Assembly (NCBI GenBank): GCA_003833135.1
Contig: QZLH01000271.1
Coordinates: 80,585 to 117,614, forward strand
Source: Oehlia diaphana
Lineage: Eukaryota; Glomeromycota; Glomeromycetes; Glomerales; Glomeraceae
DNA: 37,030 nt
Reading direction: 5' to 3'
Below the pieces are notes generated by a model. It made no database searches. It was not told the DNA's origin and saw nothing but the letters and a program-made list of their open reading frames with translations. Both the position numbers and the translations under genes were made by a program. Below, one piece after another: positions 1-10,613 of the stretch (within the stretch, counting starts at the first letter, position 1; the number at the start of each line of letters is the position of its first letter).

Positions 1-560
1 GAAATTATAAAATTTTCGGGTTAATATTAATATTAATGTTATATTTTACAAGAAATGTAGATCAGTCGTGTAAATTTAGTTCAGTCTGATTGATCAACAT
101 CATAGGACTCGGCACAATTAACTCAGTCCGATGGTAGCAAAGTCTGATCAAAGTTTAAATTCGGTCCGCATCAAAATTCACATGACTGTGCTAAAAACTG
201 ACATGACTGGACTCAGAAAGATCATTGGACTGGACTCAGTAAGGATATACTCATGAAATGGAAATAAAGTAATAAGTTTCACATTTTTGTTACAAAACTT
301 TAATATTTTTTTTTAATTTTTCAAAGAATATTTTTAACGTTCTTTATCTTTTTTGTAATTCTTCTTGGTTAGAATTTTAAAGGTAAAACTTAGAAATTCT
401 ATTATTTTATTTAAACAAAACTTTACTAATGTTTTATTTTTCTTTTTTGTAAGACCACAGCACTTAGCAGCTCCTAAATGATAGAATTTTAAATGTAAGC
501 TTCAAAATTTTATTTTTCTTTTATTTTTTTTATTAGCAAAATATTACTAACGTTTTATCA
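1..560. other. A/T-rich intergenic DNA with dispersed short motifs
   Basis: No reading frame of note. Between about 60 and 250 there are many variants of short words such as ACTCAGTCCGAT and GACTGGACTCAG, which give a degenerate internally repetitive look, probably decayed transposon or satellite DNA. The remainder is T-rich filler that resembles intron sequence of the exon-like units that follow. Confidence 0.4.
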
Positions 561-950
561 CTTTTTTTTAGGTAAAGAAAGCTAAAAACGAATTCTGGAC
601 TTCTATATCAAAGGTAAAACTTTTAGAAAAAAATTTTTTTTAATTTATTGACAAACATTAATAACATTTATATTTCCTTTTTTTAGGTAAAGGAAGCCTA
701 AAGACAAGTTCCAGACTTCCATATCAAAGGTAAAACCTTCAAAAAATATTTTTTATTAATTTATTTGACAAATATTAATAATGTTTATATTTCTTTTAAT
801 TTAGATCTTGGGTTTTCATTTAAAGAACTTCAAAGGTAAATACTTTAAAGTTCCTTTTTTTACTTTCTTTAATGATCATTATACTAATAATTGTTTTTTC
901 TTTTATGTTAGATCCTGGGATTATATATTTTGAAGCTGCTTTGCTTCAAA
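560..950 (+). repeat. Tandem exon-like units, about 107-118 bp period
   Basis: Four successive units each begin with a T-rich tract ending in TAG. The exon-like cores lie at 572-613, 687-729, 805-835 and from 912. The first three are followed by a GTAAA-type donor. The first two cores are clearly related, sharing GTAAAGRAAGC and GACTTCYATATCAAAG. The third and fourth share ATCYTGGG. In one frame the first core has a stop, so it is unlikely to encode an intact protein now. This looks like duplication of an exon plus its flanking intron, or a repeat family carrying splice-like borders. Confidence 0.5.
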
Positions 951-1184
951 AATTTTTTCATTTGTAGGTCTCTGTTGTTTGTTAGAATTGAACTAATTGA
1001 AACAATGTCCAAACTATTAATAACATATGAATTTTGAAGTAAAGATAATAGAACTTTGATTTTAATGCAAATAATTATTAAATATCTTTTTTTTTCTTTG
1101 ATAACTTTCAACATGTAATAGATTTCATGTAATTTTTTTTTAATTTTGTAAATATTATTAAATATGGTTTAATAAATAAAATTC

Positions 1185-1226
1185 TGCGCAGATTTTTTAA
1201 CATTTGCAGATTTGCGCAGATTTTAT
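1185..1226. repeat. Direct repeat of TGCGCAGATTTT
   Basis: The word TGCGCAGATTTT occurs at 1185 and again at 1213, with a shortened version (TTTGCAGATTT) between them. The core TGCGCA is itself palindromic. This could be the end of a degraded mobile element, but I see no matching partner end in the window. Confidence 0.35.
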
Positions 1227-1686
1227 TAAAAATTTTTCTCTGACGCAGGCTTATCAATATATATTTTCTTAGCAGTTTTAGTTTACTTATTAGTAATAGG
1301 AGATAAGAAATAATTATCTTATCATTAAGTAGCAGTAAAGAGGTTTCAGAAAAGCAAAGATTTTAAGTAGTAGCAGAAGTAGCAGTTTTAGTAAGTACAA
1401 GAATATGTTGAATGGTCTTTCCCTTATTAGCATTAGACATATTTAGTAAGTAAAAATATTAAAGAAAAATAAAAGTTTTATCAAGTGAAATTTTCTAAGT
1501 TTTCAGTTCTGATAGTATAATGAACTGAAGGGAATGGAAAAGAGTTTTTTTTATACCCTAAAATTATATATAGCACATTATTTACAATCCTTATATTTGA
1601 ATATTTATAATTTTTGAAATTCTGGAATAATTATTAATGCACAATAATATGCATAATATAAGAAGAAAAAAAATTCACATCGATTG

Positions 1687-1710
1687 ACGCGTATCACGTA
1701 ACGCGTTACG
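1687..1710. promoter_or_regulatory. Paired ACGCGT boxes within a 14-bp palindrome
   Basis: ACGCGT occurs at 1687-1692 and at 1701-1706. The second lies at the centre of a perfect 14-bp palindrome, CGTAACGCGTTACG (1697-1710). ACGCGT is the MluI cell-cycle box bound by MBF-type factors in yeasts. An inverted CCAAT box (ATTGG) lies just downstream, near 1720. It sits about 300 bases upstream of the ATG of the decayed gene at 2004 and may be its former promoter. No binding has been shown. Confidence 0.4.
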
Positions 1711-2003
1711 CATCAGATTTGATTGGCTAAAATTTATTACATGTGTAATCTTTCTATTGCTCACATTAGTTCCTCGAATCTCTAAATAAACCAAATTCTC
1801 ACAATCGTTTATTGTATCATTTATAGTTGTGATTATTTCTATAAACTTTGCTGTGGTTACATATACAATCTGCTTGTATCTGTTTATCTTAAAAATAAGT
1901 CATTGATATTCAATCCAATTTTTAATAATTTGAGCATTATTCTTCGTTTCTTCGTTGATAGATATTAGATAACAATTCTATTGATTCATATCACGCAGAA
2001 TAG

Positions 2004-3765
2004 ATGGGAAACCGTAAGAATGAAATCATAGATATTCAAGAATTAATAAGCAATTCAGGATAATCCATCGAAATACCATCAATTTTCCAATCAAACAAAA
2101 TATTTCTAGTGGTGCACAGAGAAAATTGGATGCAATCGATAAAGCTACACAACAACAAGAGATTAAATTTAGGAAATCAACAAGGTGTGTATTTATTTGA
2201 AGTAAAATCAATTATGTTTTCTTTCCACCTTATAACTAATTCATTCTTTAATGAGGAAGAACAAACTCCATTTAAATATTTTCAATTATACTAATATTAG
2301 AGCATATCGAGGTTAAAAATTCCGGTGCTCTTTCCATTGGAGAACCATCAATACTTCATCTGAATATAGATAATACAGATGATAATGGAAATTGAATAGT
2401 GTTATAATCTAAAATTAAGGTTAAGACTCATTTCATACTATTTTAGTTTAGACTTTAGAGATGAACTTGAAGAACTCAAAGCTATGAAAGGCCTGCTTCA
2501 ACTTGAAAAGATTTAGAGGTCAGCGCATTTTTGATTTATTGAGATTATGATAGACCAAATAAAATAAACTCAGAGAAAGAATCAAAAAGGATTTGAGTAG
2601 AGAGACGAAGTTGTAAGGTATTTCTACGAGTAATATATTTTTATGAATATTTGGTATAAAATATTCATTATTTTTGCAATCAATGCTTATATTTATATAT
2701 AGGGGGAATCAAGAATTCGGAAGTCTACATAAAAAAGACTGTTGGTATACAAAAGTCTTTTAAGCGTAAAATGACAAATTACAGATAGGATGAAAAGTCG
2801 AATTAAAAAGTTACCTAAAGGCTCCGAATTGTTTCACTTTCATCCACATTTTCAAACTGTAACAATATTCCATTCATGTAATTCATTTACTGTATGTTTT
2901 TGGCTAACATAAACAAGCTCAGCTCTTAAAAAGAAGAGCCAAACAGAACAAGGAATTACAAAATGAAGTTTTTCGCGTCAATACGATTTGGTTCTACTAA
3001 TCAAGTAAATTTATTCTGCATACTGTTGTCAATGTATTCTTCAATGAAAACTAGTTGAATCATAATGTGATCAATCTATCAATTATAATACGAAACTGCA
3101 TTTGGAATATGGTACAGTTTCAAATAATCAAAAACTATAATATTCAACTAATTCTTTGATCAATTTCACAATCGCTTATGCTATTATATGAATCAAGTTG
3201 ATAATTATGCTCAGGGAACTAATTCGATAAAGACGTTACGACAAGCTGACAAGCTAGATGATTTGGGACGACCTGTTCTGGGTGTTGGCATTTGCCTGAG
3301 GTAATACATGTGTATAGAGATAAATATCTTTGAAGATTCTACTTAATGAGCTTTGATTTTTTTAAAAAATGAACATTCTAAGTGGAATACGTTTGATATT
3401 GATGCGGGTAGCTTAGTTGTTCAGTTCGTTAACATTAAAATATTTGATGTATGAAATAACACAGGTTTAAATCATTCCATATGAAAAGATAACTTATTAT
3501 AGTGCTAATGGAACGAGTTATACAGTTTATGTGAATGGAGAGGAGATTGCACTGGACAAATTCAATGTAAAAATGCAGATGGCATTAACGATATTCATTA
3601 TCGAGATCAAATTGTAAAATATATTCTTACTAACAGAGAGGTAATGTGTTAATTTTCACACGTTCGGCTAATTAAATATACTATTTATCTGATTTTTATC
3701 TATTTTAGGAGTATACAGTCTTTCCAGTCAGATCATATAGGCGAAAAAAAAGTAAATGTTTTTAA
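2004..3765 (+). pseudogene. Decayed multi-exon gene, possibly with an OTU-like end
   Basis: Protein-like segments appear one after another on the plus strand, separated by stops and frame changes. They include an ATG-started peptide at 2004 (MGNRKNEIIDIQELISNSG then stop). A segment at 2114-2184 contains AQRKLDAIDKATQQQ and ends at a GTGTGT donor. A charged coiled-coil-like segment at about 2454-2515 contains DELEELKAMKG. A segment at 3215-3301 contains RQADKLDDLGRPVLG. A final spliced pair, 3538-3640 joined to 3709-3765, gives HYRDQIVKYILTNRE followed by EYTVFPVRSYRRKK and a stop. The last pair recalls the pattern H-x-x-R-x-x-x-V-x-Y-I-x-x-x-R-E-E-Y seen in OTU-type cysteine proteases, but I see no catalytic Cys motif. 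Function is unknown. Either a true pseudogene or a gene with sequencing errors would fit. Confidence 0.45.
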
Positions 3766-4016
3766 CCACGAAATTTGCGGCATTAAATGTAATATGTTAT
3801 CATATAATGATTTAATTTTCGATTGATCGTCAGTAGATCAAATTTTATTTAATCAAATAAATTACATGTGAATATCCCATTACAAATTGACAAGTGTCTG
3901 TTACCTCCCTATTACTTCATATGACATTTTTTTTTTGAACTTTAAAACTCCCTATTTTAATGAACGAGACTTAATAAATTTCGAATTTTTTTGATTTGAA
4001 AAGTCTTATAGTAAAT

Positions 4017-5082
<1,066 letters not shown>

Positions 5083-5518
5083 AGCATAATTGTCTTATTA
5101 CTATAATCAATGCCGTTAGGCTAAACGGTACTATTTCCCTATTCAGCATTCACACATAGGATCGATCATTAATATCATACATACGAAAAAACTTTTAATT
5201 CCTCTTTAAAAAACTTTTAATATCATTTATTTTGCTAATTAAGAAATATTATGTGTAAAGAACAGTTAAATATTTTTAAAGAAAATAAATTTTTTTCTAT
5301 TTTTTTTTTTTCTTTCTTTTTTTTTTTGGAAAAATAATTAACTTGAATTATTTTCTTCGGTTAATGTTATTTTATGAAGCTGAAAGGATTATTTAATTAA
5401 ACTTTATTATACAAATTCTGGAATTATTCATTACATCATCAATATAATTAATAGTACTGTAATTTTATTTATATATAATGACAAATAGAATATTATTATT
5501 ATTTTAAAAGCATATGAT
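5083..5518. other. Convergent 3' intergenic region
   Basis: This separates the 3' ends of SAR1 (+) and the MCP1-like gene (-). It is A/T-rich with T tracts near 5300-5330 and an AATAAA-like word near 5283 that could serve SAR1 polyadenylation. I see no other gene. Confidence 0.5.
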
Positions 5519-6466
5519 CTAATTTCTTACCCAACTTTGTGGATATATTTGACCATAAACTTTCAAATATTCAGTACGTAAAGGAATTCTAGGATCCTTG
5601 CCAATTTTTCCACCAATGACAAGTAATCCAGCAGTTAATATACCAACTGATGTGATAATCAACCCATTTCTTAAAAGACGGTCTTTCTTTTTTGCAGAAT
5701 CAGGTTGAAGTTTTTCGCCATTTTTCTTGGACAAACAACCTCTCAATATTTTGTAAGCAACTGGGGCACCACTAGTAACATGATAAGCAGTTAGACCAAT
5801 TAAAGCAGATAAAGCAAAATATGAAGAGCGTGGCCATTTTCGAAGACAAAGTGTAATATAAGTAGCATTAATTAAAGAAGAATCACCAAAATGACGTTTA
5901 GGTAAAATACGGTTAACATAAGAATGACCAAATACAAAAGGAATTAAGATATAACCAATTGTATGATGGCTTGGAAGTAACGAACTCAACGCTTTTGTTA
6001 TATAAGAACCAGAGATGGTTCTTGTAGTTTTAGTCTTGATTTTTTGTCTTACAACTACTCCTCGTTCATCCGTTTCATCCGTAGTCATTCTTTCGACTTT
6101 TTCATGAATTTCTCCTGTAAGAAATATTGCATCTTGTTTTTTATATTTCCAATAAATTTTAATACTACGTTTTGCTATACCAGCAGCTACATGACCGATT
6201 AATGCTCCAAATACTACTATTGGTTCTAGGAATTTATTTTGATAATAAACTCTACCAAATACAATCGTTTTATTTGTTAAATCTATACCGCCGATAACAG
6301 ATAAGGCTGGTGCACTTAAATGAGTTACAAGAAAAGTGCCAAAAACTACGGCAGTTCCTGTTTGAACTATTGTCAGATACTTATATACTTTTGGTATTGT
6401 AACACGAATAGCAGATCCATTTCCACTACTTTCACCCTCATTTGAACTTGGTTTAGATTGTGACAT
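5519..6466 (-). CDS. MCP1: MCP1-like mitochondrial outer-membrane protein
   Basis: This is an intronless 315-residue frame. A hydrophilic Ser/Gly/Asn-rich N-terminus of about 22 residues is followed by several hydrophobic segments, arranged as two related halves. The first has VVFGTFLVTHLSAPALSVIGG (His at residue 49) and GALIGHVAAG. The second has GYILIPFVFGHSYVNR and ALIGLTAYHVTSG. Pairs of His-bearing transmembrane helices of this kind are typical of the MCP1 transmembrane domain family (formerly DUF1691). Yeast Mcp1 (about 300 residues) is an outer-membrane protein that rescues ERMES loss and binds the lipid-transfer protein Vps13 at contact sites. The basic stretch between the halves (RQKIKTKTTR) is likely cytosolic. 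The family call is from memory of conserved patterns, so the symbol is probable, not certain. It is convergent with SAR1 and divergent from the gamma-subunit gene. Confidence 0.8.
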   Translation of the reverse strand: MSQSKPSSNEGESSGNGSAIRVTIPKVYKYLTIVQTGTAVVFGTFLVTHLSAPALSVIGGIDLTNKTIVFGRVYYQNKFLEPIVVFGALIGHVAAGIAKRSIKIYWKYKKQDAIFLTGEIHEKVERMTTDETDERGVVVRQKIKTKTTRTISGSYITKALSSLLPSHHTIGYILIPFVFGHSYVNRILPKRHFGDSSLINATYITLCLRKWPRSSYFALSALIGLTAYHVTSGAPVAYKILRGCLSKKNGEKLQPDSAKKKDRLLRNGLIITSVGILTAGLLVIGGKIGKDPRIPLRTEYLKVYGQIYPQSWVRN

Positions 6467-7859
6467 TATGAACTATTATAAAACGTTAAATGAAAAGGAA
6501 GAACAAAAGTTGGAACATAAGAATTTTTTTGAATTCAGGGTGTTTTAAGTTGTACCATTTGTACCATTTTATTCTGTGCGCATATCGGCGTCAAATTAAA
6601 TCTTATTTTGATTATCTTTAATCGATGATTAGTTTTTTAAAATCACATGACAATCGTTAAAAAGCACAAAAGTCGCGTCTCTTTCGGAAAATTTTCTCTC
6701 TTGGGAACCTATTGAAGGTGATTAGTGAGACCTTTCAAATTGCGTAAATTACATAATATCTTATGTGCTCGGTCGGTCACTATTATACTATCACCTAAAT
6801 ATTTATATTATAAGTATTAAAACTTCTAGTTTTGCTTTTAAGCTAATAAAAATTTGTAATTAGGGTCTCGCAAATCTTGTTTTGTTTGTATATCTTGATT
6901 TTTTCATTATCTTCATTCATTATTTTTTAAGTCAAAAATTCATTATTTCATTAACAAAAAAGATATATTTTAATTGCACATCCGGGAATTATTCCCGCGG
7001 ATTTTTTTACATGTGGAATTCCTCATTTGGAATTTAAAAGAATAGATTTGTTTGTCACTTTATTAGTACTAGGTTGTAGTTGTAGTTCTTTGTAACATAA
7101 TAAACAAACGAACCACTTATAAACTTGCCTATTCGTTGTGACACAATTGAACTCCGATGAACAATTCTTAATAAGGAGAACACAAAATTTTGAATTACAC
7201 CATGGTAATACGAGTGCTGATATAACTGCAATTGTATAGCTTTTTAAAATGGTCCAACCCATATTGATTGAACCACCGGAAATTAGTGGTCATTTTTTGC
7301 TGTCAATCCAAAATCTTGTTTGTATTGTAAACCCTACTTTCGTACTTTTTTTTGTTTTCTTGCTTTCTTTATTTTCCACGGCCTACCACATTCCTTCCTG
7401 GTGAGTTTTTTCTCCTTTAAAGAAGATATACAGCAATTTAGATCTTGTTTAAAACTAAGAGAATAATTAAAAGGATTGTTTATTTTTTCCTAAACTTTAA
7501 AATTTTTTTGTTGTTGTTGGACCATAATCTTATTAAAAGTATTTGAAAGTGAAATAAAAAAAATATTGGTTAGTTTTATTTCTACTTTAATTATCTTTAT
7601 TAAACTTGTTTAAATCTTTTCTATTTCGCAAAGTATATTGTTACACAGGGTTTTCCGTTAGATCTCTACATCTTTCATTACGATCAAGAGATAATTTATT
7701 CTTTAGAAACTTTATTATTATAGACTTTTATACTTCATTCATATTAACAATACATTTTTTTTCTTTAATGGTTTATAGACATTAAATTCGATAATATCAA
7801 TTATACCATTACCCCTTATACCATAACATACACCGTCTACATATAAATAAATACATATA
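6467..7859. promoter_or_regulatory. Divergent intergenic region, MCP1-like / G-gamma
   Basis: This 1.4-kb region separates two divergently transcribed genes, so it should hold both promoters. Notable items are a direct repeat of TTGTACCATT near 6550-6569, a CACATG E-box-like word near 6645, and a perfect inverted repeat CGGGAAT-T-ATTCCCG at 6983-6997. A minus-strand open frame at 7023-7262 is listed separately. From 7300 to 7859 it becomes strongly T-rich, as expected before a fungal start codon. Confidence 0.5.
7023..7262 (-). CDS. Possible small Cys-containing peptide, unknown
   Basis: This is a 79-residue frame. Its first 20 residues (MGWTILKSYTIAVISALVLP) form one hydrophobic segment that could be a signal peptide or anchor. 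Cysteines follow at residues 22, 27, 34, 40, 53 and 56. A possible intron (GTGTAA donor after the Trp-21 region, acceptor AATAG near residue 45) would remove four of the six cysteines and give a shorter membrane peptide. I do not recognise it. It lies inside a divergent promoter region, and a frame of this length could occur by chance, so treat it as a weak candidate. Confidence 0.22.
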   Translation of the reverse strand: MGWTILKSYTIAVISALVLPWCNSKFCVLLIKNCSSEFNCVTTNRQVYKWFVCLLCYKELQLQPSTNKVTNKSILLNSK

Positions 7860-8233
7860 ATGCATAGACATAAACAGATTGGAATGCAAGAAACGAAATA
7901 TCGCCGGCTGGTGGAACTTAATCAAAGACTTCGTGAGGATCTAGATCGTCCCCGAGTACGAGTTAGTGAAGCTAGTACTAGGTAGGATAATTATCTGGGT
8001 GGAGGTATAATTGAATTGCTTCGAGATAGTATTAGCGGTGATGGAACATATATCAATTATTTCGTAACTAATCATTTTACATTTATCGCCCACTGGAACG
8101 TAGTTTAATCCGATATTGTAAGAATACTAGGGACTTCCTAGTACCATCTGTTTGGGGACCAGTTGATAAACGAGATGATCCTTACGCACCATCCGGTGGT
8201 GGTTGCGGTGGCTGTACTTGTATAATTATGTAA
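7860..8233 (+). CDS. Heterotrimeric G-protein gamma subunit
   Basis: Two exons, 7860-7981 and 8104-8233, join to 252 bases and 83 residues. An in-frame second Met at 7884 would give 75 residues. The first exon encodes the GGL-type helix ([17 protein letters not shown]). The second contains [17 protein letters not shown], a Gly-rich linker and the ending [12 protein letters not shown]. The terminal C-I-I-M is a CaaX box whose final Met favours farnesylation. Nearby Cys 75 and 78 may be palmitoylated, as in yeast Ste18. The protein would pair with a G-beta subunit at the plasma membrane and signal downstream of pheromone or nutrient receptors. The length fits fungal gamma subunits (about 70-110 residues). 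Confidence 0.92.
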
Positions 8234-8400
8234 AAAAAAGTCCCGTTTGGTAATATATTAGTTCATGGGTTTATTAATAATATTTTTTTTTAATTTTTTC
8301 TTCACCAACAACATTTTATATTGTATTACACATTCTCTCTTGCATAAGCTCAATATTATTGTATCTTCTTTACTAGTAATGACATCAGGGAATTGGTCAT

Positions 8401-8507
8401 AAAGGGGGGTGCATCCTTTCAAAAAGGTCGTAACTCCTCCAGTCCCCCTTCAAAAAAAAATTTTTTACTTTACATGCGAGTTACGTTCCTTCCGGAAAGG
8501 CAATGTA
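8401..8507 (+). other. Structured 3' UTR element: nested stem and bulged hairpin
   Basis: Downstream of the gamma-subunit stop, AAGGGGG (8402-8408) can pair with CCCCCTT (8444-8450). Enclosed within it is a small hairpin, CCTTT (8415-8419) with AAAGG (8423-8427). A second hairpin pairs 8482-8491 (TACGTTCCTT) with 8497-8507 (AAAGGCAATGTA region, one bulged C and one G-U pair) around the loop CCGGA. G/C-rich pairing like this stands out in such A/T-rich DNA. It may be an RNA element in the 3' UTR or a separate small RNA. This was folded by eye only. Confidence 0.4.
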
Positions 8508-9418
8508 CCTCTCTTTTAATATTACATTGTATAAAATATAAAGGAAAAATAATATATATTTATATTTGAATTATTATATGTTATTATTTAATAGATCTTT
8601 TTGATGCAAATTTTCTTTTTTATTTGAAAAAAAAAAAAAATAATAGAATTGGTTTTTAGAAATTGCGATAAAAAAAGGACCATTTCGTAACATTATTACC
8701 ATGTTTGAGCCAAATCCTTGCATCATTATATTATGTAGTTTAATTATTATGCTAACTTTTCCTCTTGCTCCTATATATATTGACATTTTACTTATTTATT
8801 TATTATTCTTTATTTTTTTTGTATTAATTGGTTTGTTATTTCTTATGGGTTTTTATAGTATTATGCTTTTTCTTACGGTATACTCCCTTCATACTATATT
8901 GTTGTAAGTTTTTAACATGATTCTATTCTTGTTTCATTATTCAGTTATTTTATTTATTTCTCTTTCCTCTTATCTCTTTAAGAGCAGGTATTAGATCTTG
9001 TTCTATTACGATAGTTAATTTCATGCATATATTCCCTTATCCGCTAAATTATGATCGTAAATGTGATCCTATATAAATTCAGAAACAGTAGTATTCCTTT
9101 CTTTTTCTTTAATAATCATACAATACTTATTGCTTTATTTATTTTTTGTACCATAAAAAAACTTTTTATTTCCATTGTTGTTTTGTTACATTATATAAAA
9201 TTACATTTTTTCATAATTAAAATACTGTACCTTTTAAATTATTTTAATTTAACTGACCAATAAAATCGCATTAACAGAGTAATATCATGCACAATTGCAC
9301 GGCCCGCAAAACATTTCGCAAATCAGATATTCTTTGATATTCCATGATCATGTGTTTGGAAAATCAACTCCCATCGTCTAAAATTCTATTGTGATTTTTT
9401 TTTATAACTATTTGGAAT
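8508..9418. other. Intergenic, T-rich, no convincing gene
   Basis: Overlapping hydrophobic frames exist on both strands around 8574-8907, but they follow the T-rich composition. A GTAAGT donor-like word occurs at 8905. The stretch 9270-9418 is less biased and is probably the promoter of the gene starting at 9419. Confidence 0.4.
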
Positions 9419-10433
9419 ATGGCGAACAATGAACGAGGTGGAACAATACGCGAATACATTGATGCTCGCAAAAAAGGAGGAATGACATGGTAACAATCCA
9501 TGTTTCTCTTTTTTCCAATAAACAATTTTTCATTAAGTTACTCATTCTGTGTCCCTTATTGCAACCCAATCTTGCCTTATATTGTTGGTTTGCTATTTTA
9601 ATTTTTCTTTTCTTCGAGGGACGAATTTCGTAAATTAAAATCAGAAGTTGATGGTCCACAATTTTCGGAATATGACCTAGCTAAATATCGAAAAAAATTG
9701 GATGAAGAAAGAGAAGCCAAACTAAAAGGATTAGGTAGTTCTTTAAATAAAAAGAAAAGAAAAAAACATAATCATTATCGTCATCATTCTTCCTCTCGTG
9801 ATCGTAATCGTGATCGTGATCATAAAAGAAGACGAAGTAAAAGTGAAGAAAGTCCTACTAGAAGTCCCGTCGAAAGAAGAAATTTTAGTGAAGATGAATA
9901 TTATAGAAGCGATGAAGATGATGAAAATTATGAGAAGCGTAATCAACATCGAACAGATGAAAAAGTTAGAGGCGAGCGTGCAGAGAAGGTTGTTATCAAA
10001 AAAAAAGTTTTTTCATTCTCGTAAGAAAATTTCTAGGCCATTTCTTAGTTCATAATTCTAACGAGGTTTCTCTTGCATGGGTTTTATTTAATAATTAGCA
10101 TAAACACCATGATCGGAAAAAACATGATAAACGCTTAAAACGTAAGAGTAGTAGCATAGAATCAGGTGCTTATGAATCTGCAGCAGATTCCGAAGATAAA
10201 ATGGCCGATGAAGATAAGAAGCATCATCATCACCACCATCATCATCATCATCGGCATTCTCATAAGGTTGGTTTTTTTTCTTTAAATTTTAAAATTTTTA
10301 ATAATATTAATCTTGTTTATTTTATTAAAAGAAACACAAGAATAAACACAAGATCCATGAAGAGCATAGAGGAGATACTCCTGTGCGGTTATCAGAATTT
10401 CTTAAACATGGAAGTAGTAGTTCAGATGAATAG
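9419..10433 (+). CDS. Lys/Arg/His-rich nuclear-type protein, function unknown
   Basis: Exons are 9419-9489, 9619 to about 10006, 10099-10266 and 10332-10433, giving about 242 residues. The second donor is ambiguous. GTTTTT at 10007 and GTTGTT at 9989 both keep the frame (six residues apart), whereas the better-looking GTAAGA at 10021 does not. The N-terminal segment (GGTIREYIDARKKGGMTWDE, then FRKLKSEVDGPQFSEYDLAK) is the only ordered-looking part and is probably the conserved core. After it come basic SR-like runs (SSSRDRNRDRDHKRRRSKS), acidic runs (SDEDDENYEK), a run of ten His encoded at about 10228-10257, and a C-terminal LSEFLKHGSSSSDE. The composition suggests an RNA-processing or chromatin-associated nuclear protein. 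I do not recognise the family and assign no function. It is convergent with EMC5, 180 bases away. Confidence 0.75.
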
Positions 10434-10613
10434 TATTTTTTATTTATTAGGTTTGATTACTTTCTTTTTCTTTTTTTCTTTCTAGTTTTTTTTAATTATT
10501 TAAATAACTCAATCCTATCTCTTGTAACAAAAACAATTATCGCCAATTATTAATGTTAATACATAAAAATTTATCTTCAAAAATTTTATTAAGAGAAAAG
10601 ATTGTAGTAAATA

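Noticed and set aside
8574..8907. Hydrophobic frames on both strands that might be a small membrane protein
   Set aside because: Their hydrophobicity follows from T-rich composition, no family motif is seen, and no consistent intron structure could be built.
9989..10098. GTAAGA at 10021 as donor for intron 2 of the Lys/Arg/His-rich gene
   Set aside because: It puts the following exon out of frame. GTTTTT at 10007 or GTTGTT at 9989 keeps the frame.
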